NCBI GenBank assembly: GCA_937958695.1
Contig: CALGNK010000016.1
Span: forward strand, 1 to 64,000
DNA: 64,000 nt
Direction: 5' to 3'
From: an uncultured bacterium
GTDB lineage: Bacteria; DUMJ01
The notes below the pieces were generated by a model. The model was not told the DNA's origin and made no database searches. It saw nothing but the letters and a program-made list of their open reading frames with translations. Every line of letters begins with the position of its first letter. Positions within the stretch are counted from its first letter, which is position 1. The translations under genes and the position numbers were made by a program. Below are positions 1 through 8,680 of this stretch, in pieces.

Positions 1-223
1 TATTAGAAAATGAAGACTTTATTGGTTTACAAGATAATACATTATCTAAATAAACCCTAGCGAACTGACTAGAGGCAGAAAGTATAAGATAGATATCCTC
101 TTCTCTCTTACCTAGCTCTATAGCCAGGGTATTATCGGGAAGAGAATATATATTCCTTACCGTAGAACCTATTAATATCTCTTTTATCTCTTTAACTACT
201 CTTTCAAGAACAAAGATATCCAT
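1..223 (-). CDS. rqcH: RqcH/FbpA-type NFACT protein, N-terminal fragment
   Basis: Reading the minus strand from the ATG at 223 gives an open frame of 74 codons that runs off the window edge. The translation begins MDIFVLERVVKEIKEIL, followed by GSTVRNIYSLPDNTLAIEL and LILSASSQFARVYL. This matches the opening of the NFACT-N domain of Rqc2/RqcH (older name FbpA, fibronectin-binding protein), which recruits tRNA to stalled 50S subunits and adds C-terminal alanine tails. Only about an eighth of a usual 550-residue protein is present, so the assignment rests on the N-terminal pattern. It is transcribed divergently from gmk with 77 bp between the two start codons. Confidence 0.6.
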   Translation of the reverse strand, partial: MDIFVLERVVKEIKEILIGSTVRNIYSLPDNTLAIELGKREEDIYLILSASSQFARVYLDNVLSCKPIKSSFSN

Positions 224-240
224 AAGACTTCAAAAGCCCC

Positions 241-269
241 TTTATATAGAAGTTGCTTTCTGATATAAT
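241..269 (+). promoter_or_regulatory. Candidate extended -10 promoter for the gmk-pil operon
   Basis: A TGaTATAAT extended -10 element sits at 261-269, about 30 bp before the gmk ATG. A weak -35 (TTTATA, 241-246) lies 17 bp upstream. The match is by eye to the sigma-70/SigA consensus. It would drive the whole gmk-pilB-pilT-pilC-birA operon. Confidence 0.5.
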
Positions 270-300
270 ATCATAAAAATAAAGAAGAACTCAAAGTGAT

Positions 301-900
301 ATGGTTTCGAAAAAAGAGGGGATATTATTTATAGTATCAGGACCTTCTGGGGTAGGTAAGGGGACGGTAATTAACGAAGTTCTGAGATTAGTTCCAGACA
401 TCAATCTGTCAATATCATATACAACTAGACCTCCTCGGAAGAATGAGACAAATGGTAAGGAATATTTCTTTGTTAGCGAAGAAGAATTCAATAGTATGAT
501 AGAAAGAGGAGAATTTTTAGAATGGGCCAGAGTACATGGTAATCTCTACGGAACACCAAAGAGATATATAGAAGAGAAACTAAAAAATAACGAGGATGTT
601 ATACTAGAGATAGATACCCAAGGGGCAAGGCAGGTAAAAAGGACTTTTCCTAATGGAGTATTTATCTTTATACTTCCCCCTTCTATAGATGAGCTATTAA
701 AGAGGCTATATAAAAGGGGGACCGAAAAAGAGGAAGAGATTCAAGTAAGATTAAATAATGCCAAAGAAGAATTTAAAGAATGGGAATGGTATAATTATAC
801 TGTAATAAACGAGTCTATTCATCTAACAGGGGAAATAATTGCATCGATTATAACGGCTGAGAGATTTAGAACCTCAAGATTAAAGTGGAAGGATTTGTAA
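301..900 (+). CDS. gmk: Guanylate kinase
   Basis: Guanylate kinase phosphorylates GMP to GDP with ATP in the cytoplasm. The 199-residue length is typical. The P-loop GPSGVGKGT is at residues 14-22. The GMP-binding region (SYTTRPPR followed by EYFFV) and the segment EWARVHGNLYGTPK are all present. It starts at the first ATG after a divergent promoter region, with only a weak Shine-Dalgarno sequence. It is the first gene of an operon with the pilus motor genes; pilB begins 1 nt after its stop. In many bacteria gmk follows an rqcH- or YicC-type gene, and here the partial rqcH lies divergently upstream. Confidence 0.97.
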   Translation: MVSKKEGILFIVSGPSGVGKGTVINEVLRLVPDINLSISYTTRPPRKNETNGKEYFFVSEEEFNSMIERGEFLEWARVHGNLYGTPKRYIEEKLKNNEDVILEIDTQGARQVKRTFPNGVFIFILPPSIDELLKRLYKRGTEKEEEIQVRLNNAKEEFKEWEWYNYTVINESIHLTGEIIASIITAERFRTSRLKWKDL

Positions 901-901
901 T

Positions 902-2572
902 ATGGTGAACCAGAAGAAAAGACTTGGGGATATTCTTATAGAAAGAGGGCTTATTACAGAGGAAACTCTTAAAAAGGCACTTACTGCTCAAGAAAAGACA
1001 GGGGAAAAACTTGGTGAATTACTACTAAAGATGGGCTTAATAAAAGAAGAGGACCTCTATTCTGCCCTTTCAGAAATCTACAATGTGCCTTATGTAAACC
1101 TAGAAGAGATAGTAATAGATTCAGATGTTGTTAAGCTTATACCAGAACATATATGTAGACGGTACAAGATCATTCCTATAAAGTTAAACGGGGATAAGAT
1201 ATTGTTAGCAATGTCAAATCCGGTAAATATATATGCCTTAGATGATGTACGTATAATAACCGGTAGAGATGTGGAACCTGTCTTAGCATCTGAAGGACAG
1301 ATAAATCAAGCCCTAGACAGAATTTACACGATACAAAAAGGCTTAGAAGAGACCCTGTTAGACATAGCCCCTGGAGAAGAAGAAACTGAGACTACCGTAG
1401 AAGTCCTAGAAGATGAAGCCCCTGTTGTTAGATTGGTTAACCTCACTATTACTCAGGCAGTACAAGAAGGTGCAAGTGATATACATATAGAGCCAACAGA
1501 GAATGAAGTAAAGGTAAGGTTTAGGGTAGATGGGGTTCTGTATGATGTAATGTCTCCTCCTAAAAAGATTTTCCCTACATTGGTAGCAAGGATAAAAATT
1601 CTAGCTAACATGGATATAGCAGAGAGAAGACTCCCCCAGGATGGTAGGTTTAGAGTTACTTCTCAAGGAAAGATAATAGACTTCCGTGTCTCTTCACTCC
1701 CTACCATTCATGGTGAAAAGATAGTATTAAGGCTTCTAGATAGGTCTGCACCACTTATTGGGCTAGAAAAGCTTGGATTTACTGAAGATGTCTTGAGAAA
1801 TTTCGAGTGGCTCATACAGAGACCGTACGGGATGATTCTAGTGACAGGCCCAACAGGAAGTGGAAAGACCACAACCCTGTATTCTGCATTAGCCAAGATT
1901 AACACACCTGAGAAGAATATCATCACGGTAGAAGATCCAGTGGAATATCAGTTCAATAGAATAAATCAGGTGCAAGTCAATGCTAAGATTGGACTTACCT
2001 TTGCCAATGGGCTAAGAAGTATACTTAGGCAGGATCCAGACATAATTATGATCGGAGAAATAAGAGATAAAGAGACTGCAGAAATAGCAGTTCAATCAGC
2101 GCTCACTGGACATCTTGTATTAAGCACAATACATACAAACGATTCTGCAGGAGCAATAGCAAGACTAATGGATATGGGGATAGAACCATTCCTGATATCA
2201 TCCTCAGTTATTGGCATCCTTGCCCAGAGATTGGCTAGGCGTATATGCTCTAGATGTAAGGTTCCAAAACAAGCTACCGAAGAAGAGATAAAGGTTCTAA
2301 AATTAAGTGAGAATGATATTATATATGAAGGCAAAGGTTGTGAGGTCTGTAGACATACCGGATACAGGGGAAGGATAGGGATATTTGAATTACTGATGGT
2401 TGACGACGAGATAAGGGCAATGATTGTAGATAAGGTTCCTGCAAATGTAATAAGAGATACTGCTGTAAAAAAGGGGATGAGAACACTATGGGAGGATGCG
2501 AAACTAAAAGTAAAAAATGGGATAACTACTTATAGTGAGATATTAAGGACTGTTTATGCGGGAGGATTATGA
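902..2572 (+). CDS. pilB: Type IV pilus extension ATPase PilB (GspE family)
   Basis: Hexameric cytoplasmic ATPase that powers pilus extension. The N-terminal half (about residues 5-150) is an MshEN-type domain of the kind that binds c-di-GMP in relatives. The ATPase core has Walker A GPTGSGKT at about 316-323, an Asp box/Walker B ending in DPDIIMIGEIRD at about 377-388 and the His box GHLVLSTIHTN near 402-412. A zinc-binding pair CxxC is present at 449-452 and 480-483 (CSRC, CEVC). The 556 residues are full length. The start follows AAGGA at a reasonable distance. pilT overlaps its stop by 4 nt (ATGA), so translation is probably coupled. Confidence 0.96.
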   Translation: MVNQKKRLGDILIERGLITEETLKKALTAQEKTGEKLGELLLKMGLIKEEDLYSALSEIYNVPYVNLEEIVIDSDVVKLIPEHICRRYKIIPIKLNGDKILLAMSNPVNIYALDDVRIITGRDVEPVLASEGQINQALDRIYTIQKGLEETLLDIAPGEEETETTVEVLEDEAPVVRLVNLTITQAVQEGASDIHIEPTENEVKVRFRVDGVLYDVMSPPKKIFPTLVARIKILANMDIAERRLPQDGRFRVTSQGKIIDFRVSSLPTIHGEKIVLRLLDRSAPLIGLEKLGFTEDVLRNFEWLIQRPYGMILVTGPTGSGKTTTLYSALAKINTPEKNIITVEDPVEYQFNRINQVQVNAKIGLTFANGLRSILRQDPDIIMIGEIRDKETAEIAVQSALTGHLVLSTIHTNDSAGAIARLMDMGIEPFLISSSVIGILAQRLARRICSRCKVPKQATEEEIKVLKLSENDIIYEGKGCEVCRHTGYRGRIGIFELLMVDDEIRAMIVDKVPANVIRDTAVKKGMRTLWEDAKLKVKNGITTYSEILRTVYAGGL

Positions 2573-3660
2573 ATATAGAAGAACTCCTTAAACTTTTATA
2601 TGAAAGAAATGCGTCAGATTTACATTTAACTGTTGGTGTTCCGCCAATTTTGAGAATATACGGGAGATTAGTAAGGACAGAGTACCCTAGGCTTACCCAA
2701 GATGATACAAAGGCTTTGGCTTACTCACTAATGAACCCAGAACAGAAGGCAAAATTTGAGCAAAACAGAGAGATAGACTTCTCTTATGGGTTACCAGGGA
2801 TTGGTAGATTTAGGATAAACGTCTTCTACCAGAGAGGGTCTGTAGGTATAGCTATAAGAAGCATCCCTTATAAGATCCCTAAGCTCGAAGAACTAGGTTT
2901 ACCACCTATTCTGAAGGAGCTGACTAAGAAACCCAAGGGACTGATCCTAGTTACAGGACCTACAGGAAGTGGTAAATCAACAACTCTTGCCTCTATGATA
3001 GATGTAATAAATGAGACACGTGATTGTCATATAGTAACCATAGAGGACCCCATAGAATATATGCACACGCATAAGAAGAGCATAGTCAATCAGAGAGAAG
3101 TGGGAAGCGATACACTATCCTTTGTCAATGCTCTTAGGGCTGTTCTAAGAGAAGATCCAGATGTAATACTTATAGGTGAGATGAGAGACCTGGAGACTAT
3201 ACAAGCTGCTATAACCGCTGCTGAGACAGGGCACTTAGTATTAGCAACATTACATACAAATAATGCATCGCAAACCATAGAAAGGATAATAGACGTTTTC
3301 CCTCCTCATCAACAGGAACAGATAAAATTACAGTTGAGTAATACTATAGAGGCTATCATATCTCAGAGACTTTTACCCAGAAGAAAAGAAAAGATTTCAA
3401 GTGATGGAATGCTTAGTGGCAGGGTAGTAGCGGTAGAGATCCTTATAGCAACGCCTGCAGTAAGGAATCTTATAAGGGAGGGAAAAGTCCATATGATTCC
3501 TAATGTTATCCAAACTGGAAGTCAATTTGGTATGATAAGTATGGACCAATCTTTACTTACCCTTTACAAGAATGGAGAAATAACTCTAGAGGATTTCTTG
3601 TATAACGTTACAAACAGAGAAGAGATGCTAAAGATAATAGGAGAACCAGCTAGAAGATGA
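2569..3660 (+). CDS. pilT: Type IV pilus retraction ATPase PilT
   Basis: Retraction motor that depolymerises pili, giving twitching motility. It has the PAS-like N-domain opening (LLKLLYERNASDLHLTVG), Walker A GPTGSGKS at residues 130-137, a Walker B region DPDVILIGEMRD, the His box GHLVLATLHTN and the PilT hallmark AVRNLIREGKVHMIPNVIQ near the C-terminus. That hallmark separates it from PilB. The length of 363 residues is normal. Its start overlaps the end of pilB, with GGAGGA just upstream. Its own stop overlaps the pilC start in the same ATGA arrangement. Confidence 0.96.
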   Translation: MNIEELLKLLYERNASDLHLTVGVPPILRIYGRLVRTEYPRLTQDDTKALAYSLMNPEQKAKFEQNREIDFSYGLPGIGRFRINVFYQRGSVGIAIRSIPYKIPKLEELGLPPILKELTKKPKGLILVTGPTGSGKSTTLASMIDVINETRDCHIVTIEDPIEYMHTHKKSIVNQREVGSDTLSFVNALRAVLREDPDVILIGEMRDLETIQAAITAAETGHLVLATLHTNNASQTIERIIDVFPPHQQEQIKLQLSNTIEAIISQRLLPRRKEKISSDGMLSGRVVAVEILIATPAVRNLIREGKVHMIPNVIQTGSQFGMISMDQSLLTLYKNGEITLEDFLYNVTNREEMLKIIGEPARR

Positions 3661-4874
3661 GAGAGTTTACATACAGAGCTAGGGAAAAAAGGACAGGGCG
3701 TTGGAGAGAGGGTGTTGCTTCTGCTGAAGATGAAAATACCGTTATAAGAAGACTGCAGGAACAGGAGCTTATAGTTGTATCTATAAAAGAAAAGAAAAAA
3801 TACTTTGATTTAAATACTGCTTTAATAAACTTACAGAGAGTCTCCCTTAGAGATTTGGTAGTATTCACTAGGCAGTTTGCCACTATGGTGAGGGCAGGGG
3901 TAGCTCTGGTTAGGGCATTAGGAATCCTCTCACAGGAGACAAGAAATCCTAGACTAAAACTTGCAATAGAAGATATAAGAAAGGAGGTAGAGAGTGGAAC
4001 AGCGCTATCTCAGGCGCTAGCAAAACACAAAGACATATTCCCAAGACTGTATATAAGCTTAGTTAGAGTTGGAGAAACAGGTGGAATATTAGATGTAATC
4101 CTAGATAGGCTAGCGGTATATTATGAAAAGAATGAAGAGATAACAAGGAAAATAAAGAGTGCTGCTGCATATCCTATAGTTATTATAATCCTAGCTATTG
4201 CTATGGTTATATTCTTACTAACATATGTCCTTCCCACATTCTTAAATCTTCTAATGTCCTTTGAAACTGCCATTCCGCTACCTACAAGAATAGTGATGGG
4301 AGCAAGTAATGCTATTAGAAACTATTGGTATATCGTACTCTCAGTAATCTTGGCATTATATCTTCTCTATAGACTAATCACCTCTAGGCCAAGGGGGAGA
4401 GAACTTTGGGATAAACTCAAACTTAGGATTCCAATTATAGGAAGGATATTAAAGCTTACTATTATCTCTAGACTCTGCCATACCCTAAGTATCCTCCTCT
4501 CTGGTGGTGTCCCCATTATAACCGCCCTTGAAGTAGTGAAAGAGACACTAGACAGTGTTCCCTATATGAATGCCATTGAGGATGCCAGGAGAAGGATCTC
4601 AGAAGGAGATCAACTTTCTGTTACCTTTATTAGGAGCAGTCTCTTTCCTCCGATGCTTGGGTATATGACAGCTGTAGGGGAAGAGAGTGGTTTAGTAGAC
4701 GAAATGCTTAATAGAGTTGGGATGTACTACGATGGTGAGCTTGATGCTATGATAAGCACACTTACCTCTATATTAGAACCCGTACTTATAATATTCGTTG
4801 GTGGATTAGTGGGTTTTATAGTAATTGCAATGTATATGCCTATATTCCAGATCATACAAACACTGATGAGATAA
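3657..4874 (+). CDS. pilC: Type IV pilus inner-membrane platform protein PilC
   Basis: Polytopic inner-membrane protein that couples the PilB/PilT motors to pilin assembly. It has two T2SSF domains: a cytoplasmic one at about residues 65-190 (LVVFTRQFATMVRAG, VGETGGILDVILDRLA) and a second at about 265-390 (ISRLCHTLSILLSGGVP, VGEESGLVDEMLNRV). Three hydrophobic segments lie near residues 170-200, 222-245 and 375-400. The 405 residues are full length. Neither a pilQ-type secretin nor pilMNO follows here; a secretin is encoded 7 kb away on the other strand and a prepilin at 62.5 kb. Confidence 0.95.
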   Translation: MREFTYRAREKRTGRWREGVASAEDENTVIRRLQEQELIVVSIKEKKKYFDLNTALINLQRVSLRDLVVFTRQFATMVRAGVALVRALGILSQETRNPRLKLAIEDIRKEVESGTALSQALAKHKDIFPRLYISLVRVGETGGILDVILDRLAVYYEKNEEITRKIKSAAAYPIVIIILAIAMVIFLLTYVLPTFLNLLMSFETAIPLPTRIVMGASNAIRNYWYIVLSVILALYLLYRLITSRPRGRELWDKLKLRIPIIGRILKLTIISRLCHTLSILLSGGVPIITALEVVKETLDSVPYMNAIEDARRRISEGDQLSVTFIRSSLFPPMLGYMTAVGEESGLVDEMLNRVGMYYDGELDAMISTLTSILEPVLIIFVGGLVGFIVIAMYMPIFQIIQTLMR

Positions 4875-4884
4875 TCTTATCAAA

Positions 4885-5637
4885 ATGAGAAAAATTTCTC
4901 TTAATACTCACCTTTTTAAGGAAATCATCTTTTTAGAGAATGTGTCTTCAACTATGGATGTAGCATTTAAACTAGCTAAGTTAGGAAGAAGAAACACTAT
5001 AATCCTAGCTGATAACCAATGGGCAGGAAGAGGGAAGGATTATAGGGTTTGGTTCTCAGATGATAAATCCCTTTCATTTTCTATAATAATAGATGGTAAA
5101 GATCTAAAGAAAAAATCTTTAATAACCATATTAGCTAGCGTCTTGGTTAGAAGGGGTATAATCTCTTATCTAGCTATCCCTATAAATTTGAAATGGCCTA
5201 ACGATATCATATTTAAGGGTAAGAAGCTTGGTGGTATCCTAGGAGAAAATTTTGATGAGTTTTTAATAGTTGGGGTTGGTATAAATGTAAATACGACAAA
5301 GTTTCCACCTTATCTTACAGATGCGATATCTCTAAAAGAGATAGTTGGGAAGGACATAGATAAAACTAAGCTGTTAATTAATATTATTAATGAATTCTCT
5401 ATAAACTATAGGTTATTATTAGAAGGCGATGAGTTACTAATTAAAGAGTGGAAAAATGCCTGTATTATGATAGGCGAAAGGGTAAGGTTTAAGAGTTATA
5501 ATAATATATTAGAAGGGATAATAATCGATATATCTGATGATGGAGCACTTGTAATCGTTACAGATGGGCAAAGGAGAAAGATATATTCAACAGATGAGTT
5601 AATTCTGGAGGAAAACTTAAGAAGTATTTGGAGGTAA
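4885..5637 (+). CDS. birA: Biotin--[acetyl-CoA-carboxylase] ligase (BirA catalytic type)
   Basis: Attaches biotin to carboxyl carrier proteins using ATP. The biotinyl-AMP-binding loop GRGKDYRVW starts at residue 48; the canonical second Arg of GRGR is replaced by Lys. K103WPND and K113KLGGILGE are intact, as is VGVGINVN. It has no N-terminal helix-turn-helix, so it is a monofunctional ligase rather than a repressor of biotin synthesis. The C-terminal SH3-like domain is present. It lies 10 nt after pilC and 4 nt before the next gene, so it is probably co-transcribed with them. Confidence 0.93.
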   Translation: MRKISLNTHLFKEIIFLENVSSTMDVAFKLAKLGRRNTIILADNQWAGRGKDYRVWFSDDKSLSFSIIIDGKDLKKKSLITILASVLVRRGIISYLAIPINLKWPNDIIFKGKKLGGILGENFDEFLIVGVGINVNTTKFPPYLTDAISLKEIVGKDIDKTKLLINIINEFSINYRLLLEGDELLIKEWKNACIMIGERVRFKSYNNILEGIIIDISDDGALVIVTDGQRRKIYSTDELILEENLRSIWR

Positions 5638-5641
5638 GAAA

Positions 5642-6454
5642 ATGAGAGAGTATCTTAGATTATCTAATAATGACCTAATGTTTGTATTAGAAACATTATC
5701 TCCAGAATTAAAAAGCAGAATGGATACTATAAAAGATGATGAAGAAATAATATTAGGCATGCTAGAAGATTCTAGACTCTTTTCTAGGATAATGAATGAC
5801 GATGAGATAATGCTAAAGATATCTCCTAAGCTTTTCTTTACTGTTCTTATGATAAAGGCAAGGATAGACTTGAATAGAGAGGTCTATACTATAGAGAGGG
5901 ATAGGCATCATAAGATTCCAGTATTTGATATAGAAAAAGTAAGAGAGCTAATAAATGACGATGATATACTCAACTACCTCATAGATATGCTCGTGTCATT
6001 TACAAGGACAGAGAGTCAGACTATATACTATGTAGTTAAGGGGAGAAGGGGGCTTAGAAAGATAAAATTTTCCGATATAGATGTGTTCGACATGATAAGG
6101 CTGGCGGATATGATAGAGGAAGAGATGAGGTTCCCGGTCTATAAAAGAATAGGGGACATATGCCTCTGGCTTTTAGGTATATTCCCCGAATATGTTATGT
6201 CTAGGTCGTTTATACCTTCGAATCTATCTATAAGGGTAGGATTTAGATATAAATTAACTTTCGAAGAATACGAAGAGATTGGCAGGACTTTCTATAAACT
6301 TGCATCAAACGCTTATGATGCAAAAATATTTGGCTTAGATAAGCCTCTTTCAATACTTAGTGAGGAATTTACAATAGCTGAAAAACCATTAAATCTTATA
6401 TCTGAAAGGTATTTGGTCTTTAGAAAGGATAAGTGGTTTATCTCCTTAAATTAG
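5642..6454 (+). CDS. Unrecognised protein, mostly alpha-helical
   Basis: I do not recognise this 270-residue protein. It starts with a good GGAGG ribosome binding site 4 nt after birA, so it is a real last gene of the operon. It has no signal peptide or membrane segment and is rich in Asp, Glu, Ile and Arg. The first 160 residues look helical. The centre holds a hydrophilic segment with a paired His (RHHK). No cysteines cluster and no nucleotide-binding motif is visible. I considered ScpA because of its helical acidic character but saw none of its conserved N-terminal signature. Its stop overlaps the stop of the convergent response regulator by 4 nt. Confidence 0.8.
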   Translation: MREYLRLSNNDLMFVLETLSPELKSRMDTIKDDEEIILGMLEDSRLFSRIMNDDEIMLKISPKLFFTVLMIKARIDLNREVYTIERDRHHKIPVFDIEKVRELINDDDILNYLIDMLVSFTRTESQTIYYVVKGRRGLRKIKFSDIDVFDMIRLADMIEEEMRFPVYKRIGDICLWLLGIFPEYVMSRSFIPSNLSIRVGFRYKLTFEEYEEIGRTFYKLASNAYDAKIFGLDKPLSILSEEFTIAEKPLNLISERYLVFRKDKWFISLN

Positions 6455-7080
6455 AGAATGCCTTTTTTAATAGCATAAAGGATAGCCTCTGACCTATTTT
6501 TTATACCTAACTTCTGAAATATATTCGATATATGCGTCTTAACCGTGCTTTCGCTTATATATAGGGTTTCCCCAATCTCTTTATTCGATTTTCCCTTAGC
6601 TACTTCTCTAAGTATCTCTAACTCTCTAGGGGTAAGCACCTCCCCTAAGTTCTGGTTTTGTGATAGGAGATTTAATAGTTTACGGGATATGCGGGGATTT
6701 ATCATTGTGGTTCCTCTATAGACATTTTTTATAGCATTGACGAGATTTTCTAAAGAGATATCTTTAAGGATATAACCAACTGCTCCAGCTCTGAACATCT
6801 CCATAATAAGACTATCCTCTTCATAAACTGAAATAGCAATAACCTGGATAGAAGGATTTTTAGTCTTTATTGCTTTTGTAGCAGAGATTCCATCTATGTC
6901 AGGCATCCTAATATCCATAAGAATTATATCTGGGTTAAGCTGTTCCGCCTTCTCTATAGCCTCCTGTCCACCATAGGCTTTACCTACAACTTCTATCTCT
7001 TTTTCTCCTTCTAAGAGTTTAGCTATACCATCGCATATCAAAACCTGATCATCTACGATAAGGACTTTGATAGTCCTCAT
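6451..7080 (-). CDS. NarL/FixJ-family response regulator
   Basis: Cytoplasmic two-component response regulator of 209 residues. The receiver domain (1-120) has the acidic pair D10-D11, phospho-acceptor D56 in DIILMDIRMPD, a conserved Ser in AISV and Lys in LKD. The C-terminal LuxR-type helix-turn-helix (about 145-209) reads LTPRELEILREVAKGKSNKEI, then STVKTHISNIFQKL. I chose the ATG at 7080 because GGAGGAGG lies 8 nt upstream. A longer frame from 7104 would have no ribosome binding site and would run into the kinase gene. It lies 10 nt downstream of its partner kinase. Confidence 0.93.
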   Translation of the reverse strand: MRTIKVLIVDDQVLICDGIAKLLEGEKEIEVVGKAYGGQEAIEKAEQLNPDIILMDIRMPDIDGISATKAIKTKNPSIQVIAISVYEEDSLIMEMFRAGAVGYILKDISLENLVNAIKNVYRGTTMINPRISRKLLNLLSQNQNLGEVLTPRELEILREVAKGKSNKEIGETLYISESTVKTHISNIFQKLGIKNRSEAILYAIKKGIL

Positions 7081-7090
7081 CTGCCTCCTC

Positions 7091-8584
7091 CTATAATGGG
7101 ACATAAAATCTTACCCTAGTCCCTCTAGAAGGAACACTTGTAATCTTGAAATCACCCTCTAAAGATTTTATTCTATCTTCCATCATCCTTATACCAAAAG
7201 AGTTACACTTGTCTTTCAAAGTCTCGTAGTCAAATCCAATACCGTCATCTACAATATCTACATTAATTCCATTTTCATCAACTCTAAAATCTATATCGAC
7301 TAAACTCGCTCCGCTGTGTCTTCTTACATTTACTATTGCCTCCCTTATTACAGAGAAAATCGTCTCTCTAATCCTCTTAGGTATAAGTCTTTCATTACCA
7401 CTTAAAGTAAGATTAAACTTAATTCCAGATACCTTTTCTATCCCCTCTATGTATTTCCTCAGATTTTCAAAGAATCCCCCATCTAATATTATAGGTTTCT
7501 CTTCGTATATGATGCATCTTACATCGTTCAATACATTCTTTAATAAAATCTCAAGATCATTTATATCTTCAAAAACATCCTTCGATAATTTTTTCTTCTT
7601 TATATATTGAGCCTTTAATATCCCCTCGGTTATCCCTTGGCATACCCTATCGTGGAGGATGTTTGTTATTCTGATCCTTTCTTCTCTTGATACCGCTTCT
7701 CTCAAAGACAAATAATTCGAGAGGTTTTTAATAGATAAGGTTACATCTCTTAACAAAACCCTTAATCTTTTTATCTCTCTAGACTCAGGCAGATTCCCTT
7801 CAAAGGCTAGATAAATAGCTCCAAATATCTCATCCTTATGTATAAAGGGGAATACTATGGTGTTTCCTATAAATATCTCTTTCTTCTCATACATAGCCTT
7901 ATTAAACAGGTTCTCTATATCCTTTCTTAGATCCTGCAATAACTCATCAGGGATGGTACCAACTATTCTAAAGGTATCCCCTTCGTAAGTTCCTATAGCC
8001 CCAGATGAAGCCTTAGCAAACCTTACTAAATCTTGCAAGAGGTGCCTCATCATAAAATTTAGATTTCTATGCTTAGAGATATTCCGTATTATCCTGTATT
8101 GTGCCCTTATTCTCCTAGTATGTTCCAGACTTTTATGAAAAGCTAAGACACCTCTCATAAGAGTGCTAAAATATCTACTGAGAAGATTAGCAAACTCCAA
8201 ATCTTCCATAGAAAAGGCTTCTTTATCTAGAGAACGATTTATATTTATAACCCCTATTCTTTTTTCTCCATCTAAAACTGGTAATACAATAGAAGAACTG
8301 ATATCGCTTCTTGTAAGGGGTTTTCCTAAGAATGTATCTCCACTATTAAGTATTAAAGATACCTTTTTCTTTAATGCATATCCCGCTATTCCTTCACCAA
8401 GGGATTCTCTTACTTTTTCTGCTACTTCAGAAGGGATACCTCTATAACTAGTAATCCTGAGTACCTTTTCTGTAGAATCTAAGAGCATAACTGAACCGCT
8501 ATCCCCCTCCAACATATTTAAGACCATACTTAAAACTTGAGACGACAAGCTTTTAACCTCTCTATATCTCAAGTCTAGAGACAT
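7091..8584 (-). CDS. GAF-domain sensor histidine kinase (HisKA_3, NarX/DesK type)
   Basis: Soluble kinase of 497 residues. Two GAF-like domains cover about residues 1-145 and 165-290. They are followed by a HisKA_3 dimerisation domain with the phospho-acceptor in LHDRVCQG (H311) and a HATPase_c domain with the N box near 405-420, DDGIGFD at 446-452 and SFGIRMMEDRI at 462-472. No transmembrane segment is evident, so it should sense a cytoplasmic ligand or redox state through its GAF domains. GGGAGG precedes the ATG. It forms an operon with the NarL-type regulator at 6451-7080, the usual partner of HisKA_3 kinases. Confidence 0.92.
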   Translation of the reverse strand: MSLDLRYREVKSLSSQVLSMVLNMLEGDSGSVMLLDSTEKVLRITSYRGIPSEVAEKVRESLGEGIAGYALKKKVSLILNSGDTFLGKPLTRSDISSSIVLPVLDGEKRIGVININRSLDKEAFSMEDLEFANLLSRYFSTLMRGVLAFHKSLEHTRRIRAQYRIIRNISKHRNLNFMMRHLLQDLVRFAKASSGAIGTYEGDTFRIVGTIPDELLQDLRKDIENLFNKAMYEKKEIFIGNTIVFPFIHKDEIFGAIYLAFEGNLPESREIKRLRVLLRDVTLSIKNLSNYLSLREAVSREERIRITNILHDRVCQGITEGILKAQYIKKKKLSKDVFEDINDLEILLKNVLNDVRCIIYEEKPIILDGGFFENLRKYIEGIEKVSGIKFNLTLSGNERLIPKRIRETIFSVIREAIVNVRRHSGASLVDIDFRVDENGINVDIVDDGIGFDYETLKDKCNSFGIRMMEDRIKSLEGDFKITSVPSRGTRVRFYVPL

Positions 8585-8649
8585 CTCTACCTCCCTTAAT
8601 GGAAATCCTAAAATTATCTATTCTCTTCTAAAAACACTTTTCTCTTCAT

Positions 8650-8678
8650 AGTATACATAAAAATAGTTCAATAGTCAA
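8650..8678 (-). promoter_or_regulatory. Promoter of the histidine kinase/response regulator operon
   Basis: On the minus strand TTGACT (8673-8678) is separated by exactly 17 bp from TATACT (8650-8655). It lies about 65 bp before the kinase start codon and immediately downstream of the secretin-like gene. The two-component operon therefore has its own promoter and need not depend on read-through from the secretin operon. Confidence 0.7.
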
Positions 8679-8680
8679 TC

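Noticed and set aside
7081-7104. The longer response regulator starting at 7104
   Set aside because: It would overlap the kinase stop and lacks a ribosome binding site, while GGAGGAGG is ideally placed for the ATG at 7080.
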